Shown piece after piece: positions 32,276 to 42,949 of a stretch of DNA of 64,000 nt. Numbering within the stretch: position 1 is the first letter of the stretch; the number at the start of each line of letters is the position of its first letter. The DNA is taken from contig JACDQD010000103.1 in the NCBI GenBank assembly GCA_019843655.1, forward strand, positions 1-64,000, read 5' to 3'. This DNA comes from Lethocerus indicus (Eukaryota > Arthropoda > Insecta > Hemiptera > Belostomatidae). A model generated the notes under the pieces. The model was not told the DNA's origin and searched no databases. It worked only from the letters and a program-made list of their open reading frames with translations. The translations under genes were made by a program, and so were the position numbers.

Positions 32276-32575
32276 TTGGAACCGGAGGTTTGTGGTTTTC
32301 TGTCTCCTCTCGGTGCCGGTTCGGTCTTTCGCTAGACCGGTTTTCGGGGCCGTTCGCCATCTTCAGTAGCGCTGTGTTAGTCACTGTCGGCACTTTGTGG
32401 ACGTTTTCGGGGCATCCTCACTGCACTGTGTCACTTGTACTGTGCGCCAATAGTGACCGACACCGCTACTGAAGACGAGGCGAACGGCCCCGAAACCGGT
32501 CTAGCAAAAGACCGGACCACCGGCGAGAGGAGGCAGAAACACAAAAAAAACTACAGTTTTTTGTTGTTACAACCC
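32276..32575. mobile_element. Pal element, tandem with neighbours
   Basis: Left CTAGACCGGTTTTCGGGGCC is mirrored by GGCCCCGAAACCGGTCTAG; the inserted GGGG is on both arms, as is GTTCGCC/GGCGAAC. CATCTTC versus GAAGACG is discordant. Confidence 0.88.
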
Positions 32576-32899
32576 CGCGGATGGGGGGGGAAATCCGCAA
32601 TTATTTAGTTGCCAGCGAAATTCCGGCCCCCTTAAGCGAAATTTTCGAGTTCGAAACTATAATCGAAACTGTAAAATAATTATAACGAAAGAGTATTTTC
32701 AGTGAATAAAATCGGTGACTCGAATTAGGTGAGTCATCGGGTGAATCAACTCAATATCACTGACGTCTGAACATTCTTCGCCCACTTGAGCCATCTGCAA
32801 GTCGCAACGGTTCAATGATTCATCAGGAGGCCGCGAAATGTATTTAAATACAAATGTGTATTTCAAAAATAAATAATACATCGGCTCAGAGATAGAGAT

Positions 32900-32940
<41 letters not shown>

Positions 32941-33687
32941 TTATCATCGATGACTAAGCGTCGACTGAACATGTTCGTGTGGCCCTTCAAATTAAGTTGA
33001 GGTATAAAATAAGGTATATAAAGTTCGGGAAATATTCGCTCGAAAGTTAATTCTATTATAACAACTTTTATGCAGCGGTTTTAACGTTAATACAAGAAAT
33101 GAAACATCCGATCCATAAGTTGAAATGTATGCACTGTTCATTAACCCATTAAGTACCAAATTTTTTTTTACTGAAAATTTTATATAAAATTTACTTATTC
33201 CGATGCATTATTATCGAATATGTTTTTTTAAAATCGGTTTGTCAAATATTTTGTTTTTTAAATCGAGTCCCATTTTGGGAAATACGTGAAAATAATCATC
33301 CCTTATTTTTAATAATAATCATAATTACAAGTATTTTAACGCGATGTAGTATTTTTAATGTGAAATTACTGAAAGTAATAAAAATAAAAATATATCAGAA
33401 AACATTTTTAAAAAAATCATTGTTCTCCTTATTAAATACATACTTATTACTCTCTTGTGTATTGATTTGTGTAATGGACGATTATTTAAAAAAAAATTAG
33501 ATTTCTCTACAGGGAGATGGAAAAATAATTTCAATTTCGATTCCACATCTGAAACTGCCTTTCTTCGATTCTCCCAACTAATAATATTGTGAACCTTTAA
33601 CTGTTTATTATCATTAATTATTATTCATTCATTTTAAGTTGGCATATTTTAAGGTAAACTTGGGGATTAGGTCGGCGGGAGAATGGT
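32576..33687. other. No gene seen; (GA)n at about 32889-32938
   Basis: A GATA/GA microsatellite (about 32889-32938) sits in AT-rich DNA with many poly-T and poly-A stretches. Confidence 0.5.
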
Positions 33688-33833
33688 AAAAGTAATAAAA
33701 ATTTGATAAGATGTATTTCGGTCTTGAGGAGTTCCTCAAGAAATTTTACCGGAAAAGGGGCAGTTGGAGAGTTGTCGATAATATGGTGAATATATATATA
33801 TATATATAGTAGATTAATAATTAAAGTTTTTTG
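33688..33833 (+). mobile_element. Mariner-like MITE, decayed copy
   Basis: AAAAGTAATAAAAATTTG, TTTCGGTCTTGAGGAG, TTCCTCAAGAAATTTTACCG, TGGAGAGTTGTCGATAATA, (TA)n, AGATTAATAATTAAAG. Termini are lost. Confidence 0.8.
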
Positions 33834-33955
33834 GCCCGGTTTATAGATTCACGTATTGCCAACTGCGTTGGCAAACTCTAAGTTGGACAAAATATTACCA
33901 AAATATTCGACAGCTAAGAATAATTTTGTATTAGGTATAATTAAATTTGAATATA

Positions 33956-34120
33956 TTTGGCGTATCCAAAAGTAAGCGACAATTGATAAGATTCCAGTCT
34001 TGAGGAGTTCCCCAAGAGAGGTGGGAATCGAAAATTTGCGAGTGGAGAGTTGTTGATAATATCGGTGAATATATATATAGTAGATTAATAATTGAAATTT
34101 CTTTTGGCAAAATAAAATGA
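33956..34120 (+). mobile_element. Mariner-like MITE, copy lacking right terminus
   Basis: TTTGGCGTATCC, AAAAGTAAGCGACAATTG after a TA, then AGTCTTGAGGAGTTCCCC, GATAATATCGGTGAATA and GGCAAAATAAAATGAA. The right inverted repeat is not visible. Confidence 0.82.
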
Positions 34121-35385
34121 AGAATAGCTAAAATTGTCTTACGATATAAGAATCTGATTGAACTGGAGAATCCAGTACGATATTCGGTAGTGATGATAAC
34201 GGAAAGCTGAAAATAACCGAGGTTCTGATTCAAGATCAATTTAAAATCTTCCCTTTCGCGTATGTCCGTGGAGCCGTATTTGGAACTTTGCCAGGACGAA
34301 GGAGAATAAGAAGAATGAGAATAAGGAGAAGGAGAATATAAAAAGCGGACGGGCGGCTTTATTTTATTTTTTTTTTATAAAAGTAGCGTAGAGAGAAAGA
34401 GAGAGAGCACCCAGGTCAAACGACGCACAAAGGTATGAGCCTGAAACACGGTTCTACTGAAGACCGGAATTACGCCCTTCTTCATTTCATTTCACTACAA
34501 TCAACACTGGGAGTCGTTGAAGGGGACAACGTAAGGGTAAACCAGTGAGCGAACGACCCCTTTCCGGCTTTCCGGGACTTCCAGGGATGGAGGGACTTAC
34601 TTCGTGAGGTCACGATCAAGTCTACGATCGGAAACACCTAGCGAATTTCCGGGGGGGGGAGAAAAATATCGGGTCGCCAACTAAGTAATTGGCGTAATTG
34701 CGGCCGACAAGTGGCGAAGTTGTTGTACACGTATTTTAAGCATCTTCGCTACAGTTGGGATACTTCGATAACCTATTATTATTCGGCCCTTTCTGAAACA
34801 TTCTGTATCAAAATTACATCGACCGGCCGTCCAATTTCGACCGGCGTTTATTTTGCGACCGAATACGGCGGAGTCTCGCAAAAAGTTGTACGGGCCGCGT
34901 ATACTGAGGATCGGGATCGACTCGCAGAGCACTTCCGACGACACGATCGACGATGACCGAATGGGCGTTATCGATTCGGATCGCCGACACTTGACACTGA
35001 CTTTGACACTGGGAAAGCAGTCTCAATGTATCCTACTTAAAACGTACTAAAAATACGAAAATTCCGCCAATTACTTACGTTGGCGAAACCAATATATTCC
35101 GGTGTCCGTACAATGAGTTTTTACGTACAATACATTTTCCAGTTCCTTTCCCCTCTGGTATTACCTCAATCGACGGTACACTAGTACGTTTGTGAGGCGA
35201 CAGCGTACGCGAAATTATAGTAGTGAAATGAAGTGGAATGCGAATAACGCTCTGATGACTAAGTGCAGTCTCGGGTCCTCTCACAACTTAACGGTACAGA
35301 GACATCCACGTCGGACGAAGTCCGCTTCAAGGACCGCTTAAATACAATATAGAAAATACCGGCTTCGGAATACAACAGTGCAATT
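34121..35385. other. No gene recognised
   Basis: Overlapping frames at 34681-35050 on both strands show no domain. A fragment CTACTGAAGACCGG at about 34454 may be a Pal remnant. Confidence 0.4.
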
Positions 35386-35595
35386 AGTTTAACAGACCTG
35401 TTTTGTGGTCTATACCGTAGGGTTTGTGTTTGTTAGAGAAGTAGCGGTGTCTCAGTCACAGTCGGCAGCGCAGCGGGACTGCATCCAAAGTGCCGAAAGT
35501 GGACACGGCGCTACTGAAGACGGGGGCGAGCGGCCGAAACCGGTCTGGCGAAAGACCGAACCGGCGGCGAGAGGAGGCAGAAACGCGACGAATCA
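35386..35595. mobile_element. Pal element, short left end plus full right arm
   Basis: TTAGTTTAACAGACCTG, TTTTGTGGTCTATACCG, then apex (TCAGTCACAGTCGGC, CATCCAAAGTGCCG), then GGCGCTACTGAAGACGGG, GCCGAAACCGGTCTGGCG, GAGAGGAGGCAGAAACG. Confidence 0.86.
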
Positions 35596-35965
35596 TGAAG
35601 AAATTCTCCTCTGTCTTCAGCAACGCCGGTACAATTTCATTTCCTCCAGACGCAGGGCGTAAATCGGACTCGTGGAGCGGACGTAGATCATGAAAACACA
35701 GATGAAACCGAATAACGGTCTAGCTGGTTGGACAAAATAGACGTGTTTTACTATTTTCTCCGCTTTCCATTGAAGGGACTTATTGCGAGAAGTGGCCCCA
35801 AAACCTGTCTCTCTTGAAAAACAAATAATATATGCGAAATGGCGAGGGCGATAGGGTAGGAGAATAACATGGGTAAACCGAAACCGTCTGAGACTTTGTC
35901 GGAAGCGGCAAAAATCAAAAATCATTTTCTTTCTTGCGGTTGCACAGAAAATGAAGTTTTGTCAC
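35596..35965 (-). repeat. S repeat, copy lacking the Pal insertion
   Basis: Read on the minus strand it matches 54440-55110 in two blocks: GAAATGAAATTGTACCGGCG with CGTCCGCTCCA, and GGAAAGCGGAGAAAATAG, TAAAACACGTCTATTTTG, CCAACCAGCTAGACCGTT. At 35690-35710 the two blocks are joined by only about 15 bp, while the 54-kb copy holds a Pal element there. Confidence 0.75.
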
Positions 35966-36110
35966 AGAAAATTGAAGTTTTGTCTGACAGAAAATGCATT
36001 TTGTTGAAATATAATGATAGATAGATGGAGAATACAAATTATAACTCTAGCGACGGCCCGAATAGACGGGTTAGCGACGGCCTAGAGGGGTCTTGTCGAT
36101 CCGGGTTAAT
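35966..36110. other. No feature seen
   Basis: Short AT-rich stretch with a GATA-type run (GATAGATAGATGG). Confidence 0.35.
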
Positions 36111-36114
36111 CAAC

Positions 36115-36555
36115 CTTTCTTTACCGTACCGGTTTCTGTCTTTCGGTGGTTCGGCCTTTGGCGTACCGGTCCTTTCGGCTGCTTTTCGAAGACGCTACAA
36201 GATTTGGATGAGCCGGCGAGCTATAAATCCGGTTATTCACCGGTGAGAAGAAACCAGGGCAAACACTCACACAAGACCCTACACGAAACCAAAACCTCTC
36301 AACTCACAATCAACACAATCCCAGAGAAGTCTGGCGAAAGACCAGACCGGCGGCCTCGTGCGCCGCCCCCGTCTTCAGTAGCGCGTGTGTCGTCACGGAT
36401 GGACACTGACGCACCGCGTCGCTGAGAACTTGCCCGAAAACGTCCACACACAAAGTTGACAAAACCGCGCTACTGAAGACGGCGAAATGACGGCGAAATA
36501 ACCGAACACCGGCAGAGCGAGAGAGAGGAGACAAAACACACAAAAAAATCTACAA
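36115..36555. mobile_element. Pal element, degenerate and rearranged
   Basis: Partial blocks: CCGTACCGGTTTCTGTC, then GTCTGGCGAAAGACCAG at about 36330, CCCCGTCTTCAGTAGCGCG, and on the right AAACCGCGCTACTGAAG, ACGGCGAAATGACGG and GAGAGAGGAGACAAAAC. Block order is disturbed. Confidence 0.7.
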
Positions 36556-37035
36556 TTTTAGACGTTACAACCCCTAGGGTGTGGGAGAAATCCGCCATTG
36601 ATTGATTAGTCGCCAGCCACTTGTACTGGCGCCAAATCGGAGACGCACCAAATCTACGAAAGAAAACGTGAAAAATCCCAATTCAAAATAACGTCCGTTG
36701 TCCAACAATCGTGGCTAAGCAGGCAGTAAATTATTCTATCGTAATTTATTTCTTTTTACCGTCGAAAAATACTACGGTATTAAAAATCTCGCAGAACAAC
36801 GGAGCAAGGAATGCAATAAGCGGGTCTCCAATATCGGTAATAAAACTTTATTAATATATAGGAGACTGTGTCTAATGGCTGTTGTACCTGCTGTGCAGTG
36901 AACGGGTCTAATCTGATGAACGGATCGCTGCCAGTATTACACCATAAATTATGACCCGCCTGCCCGCCATCAGATTACCAACCAACCGCGATCCCGCCCC
37001 ACCGCCTCCGGTCTATTTTTTATTTAATTTTTACC
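36556..37035. other. No gene seen
   Basis: Unique-looking sequence leading into the (TA)n-bounded duplication. Confidence 0.4.
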
Positions 37036-37249
37036 GACTTATACAATTATATATATATATATATATTGAAAACAGGGGGAAAAATTCTCGCACCAGTTTC
37101 AGCCCACTCGCCGTCTTCAGTAGCAGCAGGCGGGTCGGCAGTCGAGTCAGGCGAACGGGCACGAATTTATTCAGCATCTTAAATGTGTCTTGTTATTGTG
37201 GTTTTTGGGGGATGTTTGTAGAGAAAGCTTGTGCTGTATATATACACAA

Positions 37250-37292
<43 letters not shown>

Positions 37293-37465
37293 AAACAGGG
37301 GGAAAAATTCTCGCGCCAGTTTCAGCCCACTCGCCGTCTTCAGTAGCAGCACGCGGGTCGGCAGTCGAGCAAGGCGAACGGGCACGAATTTATTCAGCAT
37401 CTTAAATGTGTCTTGTTATTGTGGTTTTTTGGGGATATTTAGCCGATAGTATATATACACAACGT
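37036..37465. repeat. Direct duplication, 223-bp period, each bounded by (TA)n
   Basis: AACAGGGGGAAAAATTCTCG begins at 37071 and again at 37294. Each unit has CCACTCGCCGTCTTCAGTAG, GTCGGCAGTCGAG, GAACGGGCACGAATTTATTC and AATGTGTCTTGTTATTGTGG. A (TA)n run precedes each unit (37051-37066 and about 37252-37288). Two units differ by only a few bases, so the duplication is recent. The CGCCGTCTTCAGTAGC block links it to Pal elements. Confidence 0.9.
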
Positions 37466-37640
37466 TTCAGCGCTAGCACTGTCGGCAGTACGAGCGATAT
37501 TATACCAACACAGTGCCCACAGTGACGACACGGCGCTACTGAAGATGGCGAGCAAACCAAAGACCGGAATGGCGAGCGAGAGACGAAATCTACGCTGTAT
37601 TCCAACCGCTAGCGGACCACAAAACAGGTCTGTTGACACA
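37466..37640. mobile_element. Pal element, right half with outer end
   Basis: AGCACTGTCGGCAGTACG, CACAGTGACGACACGGC, GCTACTGAAGATGGCGAG, GAAATCTACGCTGTATTCC, GCGGACCACAAAACAGG, TCTGTTGACA. Confidence 0.83.
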
Positions 37641-38425
37641 TACAGGATAAGATGTAAGACGGCTTATACCGCGTCCCTAGCCTGTTAAACACGTGTAATA
37701 CTGCCGTATTATTTGCGACGAGAACCTGTATAAAATATTGTGAAGAACGAAGAAAATTGTTTCTCCGAATGGGGAAATAAATGAAATCGTGACATTTTGC
37801 AGACGAATTAGCAACTGGAACACTTTCGGACGGAATAGGTGTCGCGCTTATATCGCGTCGTTTATAAAAATGAAGTACCGATCTCCATTTTCGGGAAACG
37901 TTTATCGGGTCTCAAACCAAATATTGGGGCGGTGTCCAGTGAAGTGAAAGAACAAAAATACTACCCCAATAAAGGAAAACCAGATGAAAACTCTCATGCG
38001 CAAATATTCTATTCCGAGCGTGTAAATTCAAAATTTTCCAAACCGATATTTAAAGCGACAATTGTATTCTTTAACATACGGCCTTTCACGCAGATATATA
38101 CCGGAAAATGAATAATTTTATTAATAAGAGTTCATATAAAACTGGAAAAATTAAAGAAAATTCGAATCATCAACATTTACACAATTTTATCTTGTAAACA
38201 ACAGTTCCCCAAGTTTAAAAATTGTTTAAAAATGTTTAAATATTCTGAGGACACTGGGTTGATTTAAACAAATTTAAATGATTCGGCTCCAACCTTTTAT
38301 AACATATAATGGATTACGAAAATGTATACTAAAAATTTCGCACCTAAACTGTAAGAACCTTTTTTAACTATATTTTTATTCTAATAAAGGTATTATTTAT
38401 ACGCCGGAATCGCCGTAAACTAATG
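37641..38425. other. No gene recognised
   Basis: AT-rich. A 90-codon frame at 37839-38111 has no recognisable domain. Confidence 0.4.
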
Positions 38426-38480
38426 CCAAATTACAGCGCTCCGTTGCTGACGACTGACGCTACTGAAGACGGCGAAAACC
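38426..38480. mobile_element. Pal core fragment
   Basis: CAGCGCTCCGTTGC, TGACGCTACTGAAGACGGCG retains only the apex-proximal block. A weaker CGCTACTGACGATGGCGAG lies at about 38751. Confidence 0.6.
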
Positions 38481-39045
38481 CAGCCTTCACTCCAAACTAT
38501 TATTCCGTATAATTATAGTTCTTATACATTCGAAAAGTATTCATTTATTATAGGTATTAATTATTTTTATTGTATTCAAGAAATTTCAGAAATATACGAT
38601 AAATAGAATAGACATATTTTAATGGGATGGTCGGACTTTTCCAGCGCTAATTTGACACCGATTTTTGACGTTTTTCTGTTTGTATTATAAAAATTATATT
38701 TTGGTCGATTTTTGGGCCATTTTGGCGGTCTAAAAATTTCCGAATTTCTCGACGCTACTGACGATGGCGAGAAGCAGAAATCGGTAGAATTGTGTTTTGT
38801 TCTCAATCGAAATTTACCCCGCCCCGACAATAATATCGTGTTTCGCCGACGTATAGTTTCGAGGTTTTTAGAAAGTCCCTTAAATCGGGTTCACGGGAGC
38901 GGCGAATTCGGGCGGTCGAGGTCATTGGGTTTCCGATTTAGGAACCGACGTGGGAGGCCACGTCCGAGACCCGAACATCAATCCGACCGACCCATATTCC
39001 GGACGTTTATTAATTTTAAAAAAAAATTTCGCGGACACTTTACGG
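38481..39045. other. No gene recognised
   Basis: A 127-codon frame (38712-39095) overlaps two Pal fragments and has no domain; not called. Confidence 0.4.
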
Positions 39046-39094
39046 CAACTCCAGTGACTACTGAAGACCGAAGGTTCCGTAGTACCGTAGATTA

Positions 39095-39225
39095 ATAGAG
39101 TACGAGTGACAGTGACAGTGCAGTGAGGATGCCCCCAGAAAACATCCAGAGTGCCAAAAGTGACACCGCTACTGAAGACGGCGTGCGGCCGAAACCGGTC
39201 TAGCGAAAGACCACGAACCTACGGT
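39095..39225. mobile_element. Pal element, right half only
   Basis: GAGTGACAGTGACAGTGC, AGTGAGGATGCCCCC, CATCCAGAGTGCC, ACCGCTACTGAAGACGGCG, CCGAAACCGGTCTAGCG, AAAGACCACGAACCTACGG. Confidence 0.85.
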
Positions 39226-39582
39226 ATGCATTTACCAATCGTTAACTTAATTAAACTCGAAGTTTGTTTTCGTTTTATTCCACTCAATCGTTCGTCTTAT
39301 CGTCCCTTTCAGTGGTCCCGTTCGCGGAAGGCGAGAACTGATAAGGGCGCAATCACGTCACGTGACTGATAAGGAGAAAATCTTGTTTCTCCCTCATCGT
39401 TCCATTGTTGTTCGGACAACAATTTTACGGAAGAACAATACGGAGCTGTACAATGGAAATTTTCTGGGAATTTTGAAATTTTTCAAAACAGTTTTACGAC
39501 GGGTGTAATTTCTGATTGTACAGTCCGAATTCAATTCGTGTTTACGGCCGGAACTATGCATTGTAGGGACCGAAAACTTGGA

Positions 39583-39892
39583 CTTTTAAGACCGTCACTA
39601 GAACTGACCTCAAGTGACAAACTGACAGTGTACAGAGCGTTACTTAAACCGGACACGGACTTACGGTATATAGAGCTATGCAGGGTTCCACCACGAGACA
39701 TCCCCTACATCCCTCGCATCCAGAGATTCCAGTCAAAAGTCCTTCGTACCGCCCTTAAGGCTCCCCTCCCGGGTATATTTCCAACCGCAGAATCCTCCAG
39801 GACCTCAACATACTGACGAAGTAGCCAAATCCCGCATCCTGAAGTTCCACTCGAGCCTTTCTCCTCCAGTTCCTTCATCCAGTTTCCTCCCT
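39583..39892 (+). pseudogene. Decayed LINE reverse transcriptase C-terminus, Jockey-like
   Basis: In the frame starting at 39538, residues from about 16 on read LLRPSLELTSSDKLTVYRAL and LKP, followed by YIELCR, IQRFQSKVLRTALKAP. Jockey-type LINE reverse transcriptases have the order KL-YKALLKP, then YGI-LW, then IQRFQSK-LR-I-NAPW, then (H)RDL-IPTV-EEI near the C-terminus (family knowledge). The expected later part follows only after frame changes: LQDLNI in the second frame (about 39792-39812) and DEVAKSRILKFHSSL in the third (from 39815). So this is a truncated, frameshifted relic; the catalytic palm domain with YXDD is not in the window. The match is from memory of the family, not a search. 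The LINE assignment is good, the clade less so. Confidence 0.75.
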
Positions 39893-40310
39893 TAAAGGCG
39901 CCATCATCGGGCGGTTTCTTTATCGAGACAGACGATAATATAACGAAAAATATACCCGCAGCTGTACAGTTGATTGTGCAATATAAAAATCTCCATTGGG
40001 AACTCGTTGTGTCCCTTTCCTCCCCTCTGGAGACATAATCTTAGCCCTTAGACCGTAATTGTTCCTGTGTCAAAAGTGCCGTCTTTGGGCGGTTCAATTG
40101 CATCGCGAAATACAGCGTTTGTACCCGCAACGTTCAATGTTGATTGTACGAAATGAAAAAAAAAAAATATTGTACAGTAAAAGCACAATTCTGTCCCTAG
40201 ACCGGTACACTATTCGAATGAATTACGACTACGTCGTTCGTACAGCCGGCCGTATAAAATATTCTAATGTCACGGCTGTCCGGCCAATAATGCACGGGGT
40301 ATAATTACGT
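39893..40310 (+). other. Possible LINE 3' flank, no gene seen
   Basis: Directly follows the reverse transcriptase relic. AGCTGTACAGTTGATTGTGC at about 39970 recurs almost exactly in the D repeat at about 56257 (AGCTGTACAGATTGATTGTG). It may be 3' untranslated LINE sequence; that is inference. Confidence 0.4.
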
Positions 40311-40499
40311 GGCGAAATTACGTGGCGAAGGTCAGACGAGTCTGATGCGAAGGGCGGCGAACGCCATAAGGAAGTCTGGGAGCCGGATCTGTTCTCGCCT
40401 TCGAAATGCAAATGTTCTGCGCGATTATTACAAAAGGAGGGCCTAAAACAAATTGATTCACGGCAGTGGTAGTTTTGCTGTGGACGATACTGGAGGTTT

Positions 40500-41065
40500 C
40501 GGGTTGCGGAAGACCGGTTTCGGCTTCGCCAGACCGGTTTCGGCCGTTCGCAGTCTTCAGTAGCGCCGTGTCAGCCACTACTGGCACTTGTGGACGTTCT
40601 TCGGGCGTCGTCACGAGCCAATAAAAATTCAATTCTTGAAAGTCAAGTTTTTTCAAACCAAATTCGACTAGTTCCAAGTCGAAATAATAATTGTCCGTAC
40701 CGTAGGTTTCTGTCTCCTCTCTCGCCGTTTTGGGCTTCGCCAGACCGGTTTCGGCCGTTCGCCAGTCTTCAGTAGCGCCGTGTCAGCCACTACTGGCACT
40801 TGTGGACGTTCTTCGGGCGTCGTCACGAGCCAATAAAAATTCAATTCTTGAAAGTTAAGTTTTTTCAAACCAAATTCGACTAGTTCCCAGTCAAATAATA
40901 ATTGTCCGTACTATAGGTTTCTGTCTCCTCTCTCGCCGTTTTGGGCTTCGCCAGACCGGTTGCCAGCCAGGCGTGTCAGCCACGTCAGCAGCGGCACTGT
41001 GGACGTTCTTCGGGCGTCGTCACGAGCCAATCGTCTATTTCTAGTTGGCTAAAGTACTAGACTAT
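40500..41065. repeat. Tandem triplication, exact 211-bp period, Pal plus R pieces
   Basis: GACCGGTTTCGGCCGTTCGC starts at 40532 and 40743, and GACCGGTTGCC at 40954: spacings of 211 and 211. Each unit fuses a left Pal half (GTCTTCAGTAGCGCC, CACTACTGGCACTTGTGG, ACGTTCTTCGGGCGTCGTC) to ACGAGCCAATAAAAATTC and an R-repeat end (CAAACCAAATTCGACTAG). The third unit loses the CTTCAGTAG block. Near identity suggests recent amplification. Confidence 0.93.
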
Positions 41066-41640
41066 AGGTTCCTAGTTCGCTGACCGGTGTCTTCTGGTTT
41101 CTGCGGCTAGTCGAGCCAATCGGTTTCGCGCGCCGGTTCTGTGACCGGTTTCGGCTGTTCGCCAGTCGGCCCGCAATCACCGGTAGCAAACCAAATTCGT
41201 GCCAGCTAATAATTGACCACCGTCCATTGCGTAAGCTTGGCTTTGAAAGTCCGGCGAGTCGCTGGCGTTGCAGTTCGTCATCAAACGTTAATGAAAAGTG
41301 GTACAAGTGACGTTTTCAGTAATGGTGGAGGCGGATGGTACTTGAAAGTTATTTCAATCCTACAGCGCTACATACACATAATTTGTCTGTAATTATAGGT
41401 TTCTGTTTGGGCGGGCTTGCTACCGTTTCGGCCGTTCGCTGTCTTTAGAGTTCGTCTTGTGGACGCGGACGAATTCGGGCGTACTGGTGTACTCGACTAA
41501 AAGACCGTAAAGACCGGTGTTCGCGAGTGCCATAACTCAATCTCATGTAGAGACAGATAACGTACCGTCACTAGGTGGAAAGGCGTATAAAGTGTTAGGA
41601 CGTAATTAGCGTGAAATAAGCGAAAATTAATTAGGTGGAA
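41066..41640. other. Pal-derived debris, no gene seen
   Basis: CGGTTCTGTGACCGG, TTTCGGCTGTTCGCCAGTC (41133-41165) and GTTTCGGCCGTTCGCTGTC (41424-41443) are single damaged Pal blocks. Confidence 0.5.
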
Positions 41641-41644
41641 ATAA

Positions 41645-41830
41645 GTGAGCGCCGGTTCGCCAGTCTTCGTAGAAGTGATACAGTGACAGTGCAGTGAGGA
41701 TGTCCCCCCGCCCCACCGAAAGACATCCAAAGTGCCAAGTGACACACACCGCCACTGAAGATTTGCGGCGGGCGAAACCGGTCTAATCCATCGAAACAAA
41801 TCATCAGCGGGACAGGAGACTAAACAAATC
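41645..41830. mobile_element. Pal element, mostly right half
   Basis: GTTCGCCAGTCTTCGTAG then GATACAGTGACAGTGCAG, TGAGGATGTCCCC, GAAAGACATCCAAAGTGCC, CCGCCACTGAAGATTTGCGG, CGAAACCGGTCTAATCC and GGACAGGAGACTAAAC. Confidence 0.8.
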
Positions 41831-42385
41831 TACATACGATGTATTTTACGCGTCGCAACTATGAACTATACAACAGCAAGATTAAATCGAATCCCGTTCT
41901 CGACGCGTAGATTAGATTTAAGTCATATTATTTATACACCGAATTTCAACTGTAAAAGACAGTTTCCGTTCAATTATAAACGTAATACGCGGACTAATCT
42001 AGTTTAAATTGATTAATTGAAGCGGAATTCGATTCACCACAGATCTAGCCGGGAATTAAGCTCGAAACGCTTACACAGCTCCGCCTCATAAACACTAAGC
42101 CGCGCAAAGTAGCGCTTAAAATCGAAGTCAACTTAGGATTAAATTTCAAACTCCATTAATTATAAACCGCCCGAATTATTACCGGCTCTAATAAGCTTAT
42201 AGACTATCGGTGGAATAATATCTGAGGTAGATAATACGAGGTATTCAATGATCTTTGAAAAGGTACGCGTGGAATACATTTTCCTGTATCTCGTGTATTA
42301 CTGCGGTATTCGGTATCGATTATTGGCTTTATTCGATCGTAATCGACTTGAGGCAACTTTCTATCTTCAGTGAAAGTTTTGGTAT
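41831..42385. other. No gene seen
   Basis: AT-rich unique-looking DNA. Confidence 0.4.
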
Positions 42386-42532
42386 TTGTTTCGTCCGTCT
42401 CTCGCACGGTTCTGTCTTCGCCAGACCGGTTTCGGCCGCCTCGCCGTCTCCACCGCTACTGAAGACTGGGAAACACCACAAAACCCACGGTATTCCAACT
42501 TCTCGCAGATCACACAACAGGTACGCTACAAA
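42386..42532. mobile_element. Pal element, highly compact copy
   Basis: Left: GTCTCTCGCACGG, CTTCGCCAGACCGG, TTTCGGCCGCCTCGCC. Right begins at once with CCGCTACTGAAGACTGGG, AAACACCACAAAACCC, ACGGTATTCCAAC, GCAGATCACACAACAGG. The whole apex is deleted. Confidence 0.82.
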
Positions 42533-42949
42533 AGGCTATATTCGGACATTTTATGTGAAAATCAACGAATAACCGAGATACTCTGTCAAAAATATGCAAA
42601 ATATGCGTAATACAAATAAAATAATTAAGCGCGAATTGTAAAGAAACTTTAGGCGGAAAAGTAAAAGTAATGTCCAAATATAACTGTGCACGATTTCACG
42701 TGAAAATAATGAATGACCGATGATCAACGTCGTTTTTTCACGCGAAATTCGAACAGATAAAGTTTTTTTCTTAATTTTTAATCGATGATGTACGATGACG
42801 TTTTCGCTCCAATCTTAAAATACGACCTTGAAGTACGCAACAGATAACAAAAAGTGATATTGAGATGCTCGGAAACGACGTTACTACCCCGATATTAGTT
42901 AGGTGGGGAAAAATCGTATTAGGTTGAAAGTTCGAAAATTTATTTTTTC

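Noticed and set aside
36951..37346. 131-codon plus-strand frame with Tyr-Ile repeats
   Set aside because: Frame crosses two (TA)n runs and the 223-bp duplication; not a gene.
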